Part shown: positions 1-9,081 of the stretch, piece after piece | How the letters are laid out: each line of letters opens with the position of its first letter | Position numbering within the stretch: position 1 is the stretch's first letter | Origin: Candidatus Altimarinota bacterium | GTDB taxonomy: Bacteria > Patescibacteriota > Gracilibacteria > BD1-5 > UBA6164 | Reading direction: 5' to 3' | NCBI GenBank assembly: GCA_020631575.1 | Contig: JAHDGX010000031.1 | Location: 1-12,866 of the forward strand | Length of the DNA: 12,866 bases | Position numbers and translations under genes: made by a program | Notes under the pieces: generated by a model | What the model was told of the DNA's origin: nothing | The model's input: only the letters and a program-made list of their open reading frames with translations | Database searches by the model: none

Positions 1-1
1 A

Positions 2-169
2 TCATCATCATCTTCTTCTTCTTCTTCTTCTTCTTCTTCTTCTTCTTCTTCTTCTTCGGGATGATGAATATGAAAATCAAAAAATTCTAACTTTACAGAT
101 AATTCTATTCAAAATGAAATTAACAATTTTGATACAAAAGTAGAATCACTTTTCTATATTATTAAGTAA
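2..169 (+). CDS. C-terminal end of an unidentified protein with a poly-Ser linker (5' truncated)
   Basis: The frame starting at base 2 is open from the window edge to a TAA at 167-169, reading TGA as Gly. It gives at least 19 consecutive serines (three TCA, fifteen TCT, one TCG), then GGGIGKSKNSNF, then a short mixed tail ending in VESLFYIIK. The serine run looks like a flexible linker; the tail has no motif I recognise. A competing reading exists on the minus strand, where the same bases give poly-Glu and poly-Asp after a hydrophobic-mixed stretch, but that frame has only a TTG as possible start near 140 and no ATG. I prefer the plus strand because it ends cleanly, runs in the same direction as the next genes and uses codons typical of the window. 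The function is unknown. Confidence 0.5.
11..55 (+). repeat. (TCT)15 trinucleotide microsatellite
   Basis: Fifteen uninterrupted TCT units follow three TCA units and precede TCG. Because the unit is three bases long, slippage here would lengthen or shorten the encoded serine run without shifting the frame. The purity of the repeat suggests recent expansion. Confidence 0.9.
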
Positions 170-195
170 ATATAAAATACTTTTTGAAGAAAATA

Positions 196-223
196 TTGTT
201 TTTCCTGAGAAGATTTATATAAA
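196..223 (+). promoter_or_regulatory. Possible promoter for the small membrane protein gene
   Basis: TTGTTT at 196-201 and TATAAA at 218-223 are separated by 16 bases and lie about 30 bases upstream of the ATG at 255. This is a sigma-70-like guess in AT-rich DNA, so chance matches are likely. AGGAG occurs at 227-231 but is too far from the start to act as a normal ribosome binding site. Confidence 0.25.
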
Positions 224-254
224 TGTAGGAGTTTTATTATTTTAATTTTATATT

Positions 255-581
255 ATGTCGGCTTTAACAGCAAAGAAAACAACAGAATGAACGAAATGGA
301 GAAAAATAATTCTTCCACTATATGTTATCATTTCAGCTCTTTTTATTCTCTATGTATGATATAGCTATTTTCAATGAGTGGTATATAGATCATGAGCTAT
401 ATCATGACAGCAACAATGATATACAACGGCAGTAATTGAGCTCATTAATAGGGTAGGTGAGAAATGTGAGCCAGTAGCTATATCAGCATGAGAAACACAA
501 GTCGATGTGATAAATGTAGCATGTCTGCAACAACAAGCTTCTGCTGAAACAAGTTTTACTTGAAGTGAGTCTGCCCAGTAG
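255..581 (+). CDS. Small single-pass membrane protein, function unknown
   Basis: This 108-residue protein starts at ATG 255 and ends at TAG 579-581. Residues 1-17 are hydrophilic and basic (AKKTTEGTKWRK), and residues 18-39 form one strongly hydrophobic helix (IILPLYVIISALFILYVGYS). The remaining ~69 residues would lie outside by the positive-inside rule. They hold a helical stretch (YTTAVIELINRVGEKCEPV), two cysteines at 71 and 90 (KCEPV and NVACLQ) and a polar Gln/Ser-rich tail. The KCEPV...NVACLQ arrangement resembles small membrane proteins I associate with Patescibacteria, but that is memory and not a domain assignment. Eight of its nine glycines are TGA codons, so under the standard code it would be unrecognisable. 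A terminator follows directly, so it is probably monocistronic or the last gene of its unit. There is no usable ribosome binding site. Confidence 0.8.
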
Positions 582-601
582 ATAGTAGTCTAAAGTAACT
601 T

Positions 602-635
602 AAGCATTGATTTCGTTGTAAATCAATGCTTTTTT
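602..635 (+). terminator. Rho-independent terminator after the small membrane protein gene
   Basis: A perfect 12-bp stem (AAGCATTGATTT at 602-613 pairing with AAATCAATGCTT at 620-631) with a 6-base loop is followed by a run of T. It lies 20 bases after the TAG at 579-581 and separates that gene from the S74 fibre gene. Confidence 0.85.
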
Positions 636-707
636 AAAACTTAATTGGTTTTTTTACTCGTTTTTTCTTAGTATACACTTATTATACTATATCATTATCA
701 CCCAATT

Positions 708-3700
708 ATGTTTTCTATCCATAAAAGAGTTGTGAGTTACATTTCCATAGTTTGCATATTATCAAGTTCTTTGTTTGTGTGAGTGCATGCAAGTGAACAA
801 GACTTCAATCAGGCAAAACCCCAGATAGATAAGGTACGTGCTACCGATCCTACTCTTCCTACAACTGCGTGAGATCAAAAAGGATCGGTTGGGTATATAC
901 TTTCCCGTCTTTTTGATAGTGATGGGAAAATATCTAACTGGTTTTTAAAAGTACTTTGAACCCGTTCTGATAATGCGGTACTGAGATGGGAATGAGGTAA
1001 TGGAGGTCAATTTGTGGAGGGGAGTATATTTGATGATGGTCAAAGAGTAGAAATATCTAATAGGCTGACTGTATGAGGTGATGAATACGATACAATATGA
1101 GTACTATCTGCAAGATGAACAGGGAAAGAGTTATTTACTATTCAAACAGATGATAATACTAGCACTGCTTGAATAGCTTTTAGAAATTCATGAGGAGCTT
1201 ATACCACAGCTATATACAGAAGTGATGCATGAACAAATCAAGCAGATTTGAGATTTGCTGGTTGAGCTGCAACTTGAACCATAGGGGACCTAGACGACTA
1301 TTTGGTTATTAAATGATGACTATCAGGAGGTAATGTTGGTATTTGAATAAATAATCCAAGTGCAGCACTAGAAGTGAAAAATGACACTGGTTTGAAAGTA
1401 ACAGAGTGAAATCCAGCATTTTCAAGACAAATCACTATCCTTCCAGCAAATAATAGTTGATGAGTAGCTTCTGTTCTTTCAAATAGTACTGCAAGATTTG
1501 ATATTTGAGGTTTAAATACAGTAATGTCATTTATTGCAGGAAAAGTATGAATATGAAATACTTCACCAGATTATACTTTTGATGTTACTGGAGATATAAA
1601 TTTAACCTGAGATGTAAGAAAGAATGGAGTAATTTTAGATTTAGCTTGAAAATTTCAGGATTGAGCAACAAGCTGAGAGGTATTTTATAACGGTGGTAAC
1701 GTTGGTATAGGGACAAGTGATCCAAATACACTTCTTGACGTCGCGTGAAATGCTTCAGTCCAAAGATTACTAGTAAAAGTGAATAATGTTTGAGATACAA
1801 GTGACATTGATTTGACTTCGAATTGACTCATTAGTACAGAAAATAGTTTATTTCTTGTATCAGATAGTGATAACAATGAGACATGAAATAGCGCAGCAGT
1901 TATTATTTGAGCTAATGCAAATGGTACTACAGGTATGACGGAATATATGAGAATAAATAATGCTTGAAATGTAGGGATCTGAACTAATAACCCTACAAGT
2001 AAACTAGACGTAGTATGAGATATTAATTTTACTGGTAATTTATACCAAAGTTGAGCATTGTTTGATGCTGGGAAATGGTCAATAGATGCAGAGTGAGAAC
2101 TAACAAATACAGACAATGAGGAGTTAGATGTAAATAACTATGTAGCACTTTGAAACACAGCGTGAAACCCTTCTGATAGTGTTTGAGTACGATTGGGGTC
2201 AGATTTTTGAGGAAATATGGATAGAAATACCTATCAAACATATATGAGTCAAACTTTTACTCCTGACACATTGACAGGAAATAGGTCAAGTTATGGACAT
2301 TTTATAGATCTAAATAATAACAAATGAGGAACAAGTACTACTGGTAATAGATCATACGGGTATGGAGTGTTTTCTCGTATAGAGAATACAGGGACAAATT
2401 ATGCTTATGATAATAAATGAGGTTATTTTGATGCAAGAAATGCTTCAACTGTATGAGCTTATTTAACAAACGGTATATACTCACAAGCAATCCAAAATGA
2501 CACAACATGAAACTCAACCGTTAACCTTGTTTATTGAGTAAACGCAGTATCTCGTTGAGAAACAAACGCAGTCTGAGATTCGAAAATAACCACTGCAAGG
2601 TGAGTAACTTCATCCGTATATGCATATGAAACGGATATTGCTACAGCCGATGGTGTGTTTGGGATTGCTTCAACAAATAATGGTGATGGGGGAACTATTG
2701 GTACTGCCTATGGGGTACGATGATATGTAAATAGTGACAGTGATGATGGAGGAAGTATCACAAATGCTAGAGCTTGATACTTTTTTAGTTATGGTCGAGA
2801 TACTGCACCGCTTATGACCAGCTCTATTTGAGTATATGGGGAAGCAAATGATGGTGTTACAGGAATTTGAGGACAATTTGTAGCTGATGATTCTAGAGCT
2901 ACTAATAACTATGCAGTATATGCAAATGCTGCAAATGCAAGCTGAGATAATTATGCAGTTTACGCTATAAACGGGGATAATTATTTTGCGGGCAATATTG
3001 GTATTGGGGAAGAAAATCCTACTATGAAGTTAGATATAGGTTGAAGTGATACATCTGGGATACGATTTAGAAATGCAGCAGATAATGATCATGCATCTTT
3101 AGGATTATTGAATTGAGGTTTAGCTATTAGTGGGCTTTCATCATTTGCCTGAAATGAACATCTATATGTTTCAAATACTTGAAATGTATGAGTTTGAACA
3201 GCGAATCCAGCTTCTTTATTCGAGATAGAGTGAACAGATACTGGTTGAAGTTACTGGAGATGGGATCAAAGTAATGCTCATGTGACTTTTAAGAATAATA
3301 ATGCTGCTTCAGCTTGGTGATTTAAACCAAGAGATACATGAAATTTTGATATAGATTACAACGATGTAGATATGTTGACTATACTTCCAAATGGAAACGT
3401 AGGTATAGGGACAAATAATCCAACAGCGAAATTACAAGTTAATGGAAATATCATATCAAGTGCTCCGACGGCAAACAACCATGTTACTACAAAAGGATAC
3501 GTAGATACGCTTGTTTCACAATGAGTTTCATGGAAAGCTCCTGTTGCAAGCTCTGCTACGGCAACTTACGGTGCATGTGATACTTGAAAAGAGTGATGGG
3601 CTACATATAACCAGTCCGATGATATTATATACCTCTGTAATGGGACTGCGTGGGTGTCAATATGAGCTTCAGCGAGCATCCCTTATGCATCTACAACGAA

Positions 3701-5141
3701 TGCATGAAGATTACAACTTTCAGGTGATTTAGGGGGGACTTGGAATAATGTTCAACTTACTAATAACTCTGTTGTAAGTGCAAATATTACTGACGGAACA
3801 ATTACAGCAAATGATTTGGCTGCTAACTCAGTATGAAATAGTGAATTAATTGACAACCCATTGTTTGAAACAATAACAACAACTTCATCAGCATGAATAT
3901 CTTGGGAAAATGGAATAAATAATATAACTCACAACGATTGAGGTTGAAATGTTCAAATACGTATGTGACATGATTTTACCACTAGTGATGAAAGATTTAC
4001 TCATTGAGGATCAGCTTTTTTTATAGGGTGAGACCTAGATAATATTAATCCTTGATCAGCGAACCTAGATTTTAAGGTTTCTACAAACGGTGGAGCATGA
4101 AATGATGCGGCAGTAACTTGGGGAAAAATATTTAGAATAGGAGATAATGAACTTACTTGGGACGGTAATAGTATATTAACTAGTGGGGATTCAATTCCAG
4201 GAGATTCCATAACAGATAATACAATAGATAGTAGTGAAATACAAGCAGATACTCTCACTGATGCAGATCTAGCTCCGAATTCAGTATGAAATAGTGAATT
4301 AATTGACCTACCAACAGTTACTCAGCTAAATTTGGCATCATGAAATGATAATGGAGTGAGATTTTGGTCAAGTGATAGTTATGAAATTTCGATGTGAAAT
4401 ACCGCAAATTATCAATATGGTCCTGTAACTGACTATTCTATTAAAACTAATATGAGTAATACAACAGGGAGAGGTTTTACCTGGTGAGTAGTAGGGCAAG
4501 CTCCTAAAGTTGCTATTGCTGCAACAACATGAAACTTTCAAACAGCAGGTATAGTAAGAGCAGAGTGATGATTACAAATTGGTCCAGATGCATTATTTAT
4601 CAGAGATACAGCAAATCGTATTGCAACAGATGATACTTTTTATGTAAGAGCTGCAAGTCCGAATACTTACCTTTACTCTACTAACACATATTTAGGTGGA
4701 GGTTCATGAGATACTACTCGACTGAGATGAAATAATTTTGTTTGGAATCAAGGTGTGATAGAGGGAAATGGGGACGTAGGTATAGGAAATACTAACCCAT
4801 GACAAAAGTTGGATGTAACTGGGACGGTAAGAGCAACAGCTTTTGTATATAGCTCAGATGAAAGACTAAAAACAAATATAGAGTCATACAGGGATGCCAC
4901 ATCGGTTATAGATTGAATTCGAGCAGTGAGATATGACTGGAAGGATTCAGAAAAAGGATCAGATGTATGAGTCATAGCACAGGATGTGCAAGCTGTGTTC
5001 CCAGAGGCAGTAAAAAAAGATAGTGAAGGGTATTTATCAGTAGATTACTCTAAACTCGTAGTACCCCTTATACAAACAGTTCAAGATCAACAGGATCAGA
5101 TTGACCAGCTTCAGAGACAAGTAGAACTTCTTCTAAAATAA
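708..5141 (+). CDS. Giant exported fibre-like protein with C-terminal Peptidase_S74 intramolecular chaperone
   Basis: This is a 1477-residue protein (ATG 708, TAA 5139-5141) read through many TGA=Gly codons. Residues 1-29 form a signal peptide with a basic start, a hydrophobic core and a likely cut after VHA. The body is rich in Gly/Asn/Thr/Ser and carries seven NVGIG-type motifs at residues 209, 331, 421, 763, 826, 897 and 1356, usually continuing as GTNNPxxKLDVxG. Residues ~560-765 contain YGV/YAVYA repeats leading into YFAGNIGIG. There is a KGYVD motif at 929, a two-cysteine module at 957-977 ending in CNGTAW, and two NSVGNSELID segments at 1040 and 1191. Residues 1383-1477 are a Peptidase_S74 domain: SDERLKTNI, then GVIAQDVQAVFPEAV, then VDYSKLVVPLI and a coiled-coil tail. 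The Ser1383/Lys1388 pair has the five-residue spacing of the known S74 dyad. By family knowledge the domain drives trimer folding and then cuts itself off before the Ser. I infer a trimeric surface fibre or adhesin; a phage tail fibre is less likely because no phage genes are nearby. Confidence 0.92.
3828..3854 (+). repeat. 27-bp direct repeat, copy 1 (inside the S74 gene)
   Basis: These 27 bases recur exactly at 4281-4307 in the same reading frame and encode SVGNSELID in both places. The flanks also match at protein level (DLAANSV against DLAPNSV), so this is a duplicated protein module and not a mobile element scar. Confidence 0.85.
4281..4307 (+). repeat. 27-bp direct repeat, copy 2 (inside the S74 gene)
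   Basis: This is an identical copy of 3828-3854, 453 bases downstream and in frame. The exact nucleotide match, with diverged sequence on either side, suggests a fairly recent duplication or gene conversion within the fibre gene. Confidence 0.85.
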
Positions 5142-5151
5142 TAATTTATAG

Positions 5152-6720
5152 ATGAAAAATATTAATTCAAAAATACTATTTTCCTCCTTTTTAGGTGCTA
5201 TATGCATAGTGCCTCTGAGTGTTTGGGCTATCAATACCGTTGCTACAGGTTTTCAAACAACTACGAGTGATGTAGAGATTGATGCTCACAGTACTTGCCA
5301 AAACGTAAAGCATACATGATCAAACTCATATTTTGTACCAACAAAGACGAGTGCTGAGTGGAGTGCTTTTAGGAATAATACACCAAGCGATGTTGCATTG
5401 AGTGCTTGTGGTGGAGGTGGTTGATGAGATGATCTTCCAACAAACTTGGTAGATATTTTTGATCCGTCAGAGCCTTTTGATGATTATTGGACAAGTAATA
5501 CATGTGATCCAAATGCTATTAATGTTATTTCTATAACTCCATGAACTGATAAAATCCCATCTTCCGTCCCTGCAAATACGATATATAGCTTAGCATGAGG
5601 AAATTATATACAGTCTTACGGTGTGGGAATCAATAACTGTTCAGCAATTGTTTCAGAAAATGGAGCGAATATATATGCCTCTCAGTTTTTAGGTACTTTT
5701 ACATCAGCTATGAGAATGAGTGGGGTTAATGGAATATTTTATTGACTCACTATAGATGGAGAAAATGATGGTTCATGAGGTACTCATCAGAGAGTGAGAA
5801 GTGGGTTTTATGTAGGCGCAGACAATAATACTATTTATAAGTCAAAAGCATTTAGATATGATTTATATGGGATTAGATCTCAGTGATATGATAACGCGTA
5901 TATTTATGAAGTTACCACTGCGTATAACGGTGAAAGTGGAATGTCCATTGGTCTCTCACATAGGGTAGATAAATGTTTATCGTATTGAAATGTTAAAGAT
6001 TGAATAGAGGCCCTACAGTTAGCTCCACATATATCAAACTGTAGGTTTTATAATAATTGAGAGAAATGATTATCTTTGTCTACCACATGAATATCAGCAA
6101 TATTGAATAATGTTTTGTCTTATAACAATCAAGCTTTTTCAACTACAGTTTGATATAGGGATGCGATAAGTAACAGTGCATTTTTTAATAACGGATGAAA
6201 TGGTATCTGGTCATATCACAACACTACTTGAGACAGAGTAGTCTATAATAGTGTGATGTTTAAAAACTCTTGAGATTGAATAAGTGTTGATTCCTCATCT
6301 CCTTTGACAGCAATTAATGTAAAGTCATATGGAAAAACAGGAAGACAGATTTGGCTTAGGTCTACCTGAGGTGGGTTAAAATATTACTGATCACTTAAGA
6401 AATTTGATTCAGATTTTGTGTTTAGTTCTACAAAATTGACTCAATGAACGGATTGATTCTTATGATTTCCGAATGGTGTAATAGATGACACTTGAACATT
6501 TAACGCAACATGGGCTATAGTTCCTTCTGTTTCTTGATGGAACATTAATACAGAATCTTTTCAAGCATGAACCTATGATGAAAACATAACATACACTTTC
6601 GGATCCAATATACCAAATCAGTCTCAACCAATAAGATATAATACAACAACGAATTCTTATGAGTTTTATTGAGTAGATGGAGTAGACTATGATAGCACGA
6701 AAAAAATAGGAGAATGGTAG
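5152..6720 (+). CDS. Exported parallel beta-helix protein
   Basis: This 522-residue protein (ATG 5152, TAG 6718-6720) begins 10 bases after the S74 gene stop. Residues 1-26 are a signal peptide (hydrophobic core ILFSSFLGAICIVPLSV, likely cut after VWA). Residues 49-86 are a compact module bracketed by two cysteines and containing YFVPTKTSAEWSAF, a motif I recall from exported proteins of related phyla. A six-glycine linker at 87-92 follows. From about residue 110 to 380 there are repeated short turns of the right-handed beta-helix type, with Asn and Gly at regular positions: SGFYVGADNNTIYKS, YGIRSQGYDNAYI, HISNCRFYNNGEKG, SNSAFFNNGGNGIW. These resemble NosD/pectate-lyase-like folds. The C-terminal ~130 residues are not repetitive. 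I see no catalytic motif I can assign, so binding or structure is as likely as polysaccharide cleavage. Position and lack of a gap suggest co-transcription with the S74 fibre. Confidence 0.85.
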
Positions 6721-6732
6721 AATGAAATAAAT

Positions 6733-6762
6733 AAAAAACTCAGAATCAATTCTGAGTTTTTT
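6733..6762. terminator. Bidirectional Rho-independent terminator between convergent genes
   Basis: A stem AAAAAACTCAGAA (6733-6745) pairs with TTCTGAGTTTTTT (6750-6762) around a 4-base loop. A-rich and T-rich flanks on opposite sides give a U-run in either direction. It sits 12 bases after the beta-helix gene and 13 bases from the stop of the minus-strand pilin-like gene, so it can serve both. Confidence 0.85.
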
Positions 6763-6775
6763 ATTGTGTATTTTT

Positions 6776-7225
6776 TTACTTTCGTACTAACTTTTTAATA
6801 CTTGCTCTGATAACCTGATTTTCTTCTAGAAAGGTTATGTCTTCATTTGCTATCCAGAGGATTTGAGAGTAGATATCTCAGGGATACGTATTTATATCTG
6901 ATATGGTATTTCAGAGTTCATCTATATATCTCTTATCCTCGTTGAGGGCTCAAGTATAGATTTCGTATTTATTTTCTCATGGGCCAGTTGCTCTGTTCTT
7001 ATGTACGAAGAATATTTCATTTTCTTGTAGAGCTGATGTATCCAGGTCTTTTATTATATTTGTGAGATTTTGCTTTAGTACTTGGACTCTATTTGTTTCA
7101 TTATATTTAGCAGTAACGTCGGTACTAAATATAAGAATATTTACGATTCATAGCATTACAAATGCGAGTATAAATACTCATACAATAATTCAGACAAATG
7201 ACTCGGCTTTCGTATTTTGTATCAT
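6776..7225 (-). CDS. Type IV pilin-like protein lacking Glu5
   Basis: This 149-residue protein starts at ATG 7225 and ends at TAA (6776-6778 on the plus strand). A short basic leader ending in TKA is followed by ESFVGIIVGVFILAFVMLG, a single N-terminal helix placed as in type IV pilins and pseudopilins. If it is processed after Ala7 like the neighbour's KA/FTIVE site, mature position 5, normally Glu, is Gly12 and is encoded by TGA. Residues ~38-70 look helical (the alpha1-C part) and the rest is a small globular domain with YEIYTGALNEDKRY and an acidic DITFLEEN segment. Seven of its eight glycines are TGA. It is divergent from the two pilin-like genes at 7297-9066 and shares a 71-base upstream region with them. 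It could instead be an unrelated single-pass membrane protein; the pilin call rests on N-terminal architecture and context. Confidence 0.7.
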
Positions 7226-7226
7226 T

Positions 7227-7253
7227 TTGATAAAAGATATTTTCGTATATACT
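7227..7253 (+). promoter_or_regulatory. Possible promoter for the plus-strand pilin operon
   Basis: TTGATA at 7227-7232 and TATACT at 7248-7253 are separated by 15 bases, about 44 bases before the ATG at 7297. The spacing is short for a sigma-70 promoter. The 71-base gap must hold promoters for both divergent transcripts, so the two probably overlap here. Confidence 0.3.
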
Positions 7254-7296
7254 AACGCATGTTACTCTATTATTTTTTGAGACAATTGCAAGTAGC

Positions 7297-7908
7297 ATGA
7301 GAGGGAAGCATATAGACATCTTACGAAAAGCATTCACTATTGTAGAACTCATGGTTTCTATTGTAATTTCTGTTCTTTTATTAGGAGGGATTTTCTATTT
7401 TATGAGTGATACTATATTATGAATATCTCGCAGCTCAGCACAGGCAAACTTTTTGAAAGAGTTTTACTGATTTACTACTATATTAGATAGTTGAGATCTA
7501 GAGATTCTTCATGATTATGATGCGTCAAGCTTTGATGTAGCACTTCTCAGATCACTTGATGGTGATTCAGGAGTACTTATATGAGTTGTAGATGGTGATG
7601 ATTTACAGCTGAGTGCTACAGGAAGTGCTGATATATACCATAAGTCTGTACTGTGATACCGTTCTCTTTCGAGCACTGAAATAACTGCAATAAATGCTGA
7701 TCCTGACGTTATATATGACTATAACTTCTTTGGTGATAAAACATTCCAGCTGTTTTATCTCAGAAACTTTCAGCTCACGTCATATAATTCTTGATCAACG
7801 GTTGAGATGACACTTGATATTTCTCCAAGTTATAATCCAAACTTTCAAAATCAAGAGTGGCTGTCAGTTCCTCAAAATGAAGTGTTTACTTATTCTCTTG
7901 TATTTTAA
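7297..7908 (+). CDS. Type IV pilin/pseudopilin with class III signal peptide
   Basis: This 203-residue protein starts at ATG 7297 and ends at TAA 7906-7908. The N-terminus is MRGKHIDILRKA followed by FTIVELMVSIVISVLLLGG, a textbook prepilin signal: basic leader, cleavage before Phe13, Glu at mature position 5 (Glu17), then a hydrophobic helix. The residue before the cut is Ala instead of the usual Gly. The rest is a ~165-residue soluble domain with many aromatic and acidic residues (SVLGYRSLSSTEI, IYDYNFFGDKTFQLFYLRNF), a globular head of minor-pilin size with no family-specific motif I recognise. The next gene starts at the base after this stop, so the two are surely co-transcribed. Processing would need a prepilin peptidase, and assembly a PilB/PilC-type motor, encoded elsewhere. 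Confidence 0.88.
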
Positions 7909-9066
7909 ATGAAACATCAACTTACATCATGAACCGTACTCGTATATACTATGGTATTAGTAGTTATATGAGTGTTTATGGCTACTGTAGTACTCAATAT
8001 AGCAGTGCAATTATCTGTTGAATATGAGAAAAGAAATATTGAGATTTCTCTTGCTAATGTAATAAAAACAAAGTGAGATCTGAGTATGAAATATGCTCGA
8101 GACACAAACAATACATGAAGTTGATTTATGGATAATGTATCCTGCCCCAACAATATTACTATGAGCTGAACTACACTGCGTACAACGTCAATCAGTACTG
8201 ATATACGGTATTTATGAGGAAGTATTTTATGTCGCTGAGAATCTGCACATAATGGGAATGATTTAGATTTTTATTTTAATAGCGACTATACAGACTTACA
8301 GTTTGCTGAGTATGAGTGATTACAAGTGACTATAAACTCATGAAGTCTCACAGGAAATTTCACAGATTCAGATACTACTTTTATTGATATTATAACAACA
8401 GGATATCTCAGTATAGATTGATATGATGATGATTTCGATGATGATGATTATACTATTGGCTCAAGTTGATGACTTGACTATCCAGACTGATATATTGACA
8501 ACGATGTAGAATCAAGGCTTTTACTGTATTGATATATTTTAGAGTGATCATGACTGTATAATGTGCTTTGGTCTAACTCAAAAGTTAATGATTATATAGC
8601 ATCTAACCCCAGTAATGTTAATAATGCACATGTACTCCCGTCAATTATTGGATCCTCTCACTTAAATCTTGATATTGATGGTCCATTTAAAGCCTATTTA
8701 TATAGGATAAACAAAGCTACATATACACAAAGTAATGAAATTATAGTAGAAGATATACTAGAGTGAGTGAATCAATGAGCAGGAATTTGATATTTACAAA
8801 CTGATTTATCTCTTGCGAGTTCAACAGGGTCAGCATATAGTTTTGATTTTAGTGCAAGTGACTACGCTCTGTTTTTAGAAAACACATGATCAGGTACGGT
8901 GCTGTATCAGATTACAGGAGAGAATGCCTTAAGTGGAAGTTGAGTATACTTAAATCCATTAAATGATACTGATCCTACTATTTTAAAACACTTATGATCT
9001 CACGTATTTGTTGATGATGATGGAAAACTCATCTGAGACATCGTTGAAACATATTGATTTAAATAA
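7909..9066 (+). CDS. Large pilin-like surface protein (PilX-like position)
   Basis: This 385-residue protein starts at ATG 7909, immediately after the preceding stop, and ends at TAA 9064-9066. A short leader (MKHQLTSG) precedes TVLVYTMVLVVIGVFMATVV, a single N-terminal helix that lacks the pilin Glu5, as in PilX/GspK-like minor components. The following residues (VQLSVEYEKRNIEISLANVIKTK) look like the amphipathic extension of the pilin helix. The large head contains a strongly acidic segment near residues 172-180 (YDDDFDDDDY) and DYPDGYIDNDVESR at 190-203. The Asp193, Asp197, Asp199, Glu201 spacing resembles a calcium-binding loop; that is inference. Later segments include YNVLWSNSKVNDYIASN and LNLDIDGPFKAYLYRINK. 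Roughly two thirds of its glycines are TGA. Translational coupling to the upstream pilin suggests they form one pilus tip or minor-pilin complex. Confidence 0.75.
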
Positions 9067-9081
9067 TCTTTACTTCAAATC

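Noticed and set aside
1..140. Minus-strand gene starting near 140 with a poly-Glu/poly-Asp run
   Set aside because: It has only a TTG as possible start just after a stop codon and no ATG. The plus-strand reading ends in a clean TAA and fits the direction of the next genes. Not fully excluded.
1585..2876. Several minus-strand reading frames of 68-143 codons inside the S74 gene
   Set aside because: They overlap a continuous plus-strand frame with clear S74 and NVGIG signatures, have biased Ser/Leu-rich composition typical of antisense shadows, and show no motifs.
708..6720. Prophage tail-fibre region
   Set aside because: S74 and beta-helix folds occur in phage tail spikes, but both proteins have Sec-type signal peptides and no capsid, tail, lysis or integrase gene is visible.
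7062..8153. Short frames opposite the pilin-like genes (7062-7280 plus, 7125-7352 minus, 7917-8153 minus)
   Set aside because: They are shadows of the code-25 frames at 6776-7225, 7297-7908 and 7909-9066, which have coherent N-terminal helices and directly joined stop/start codons.
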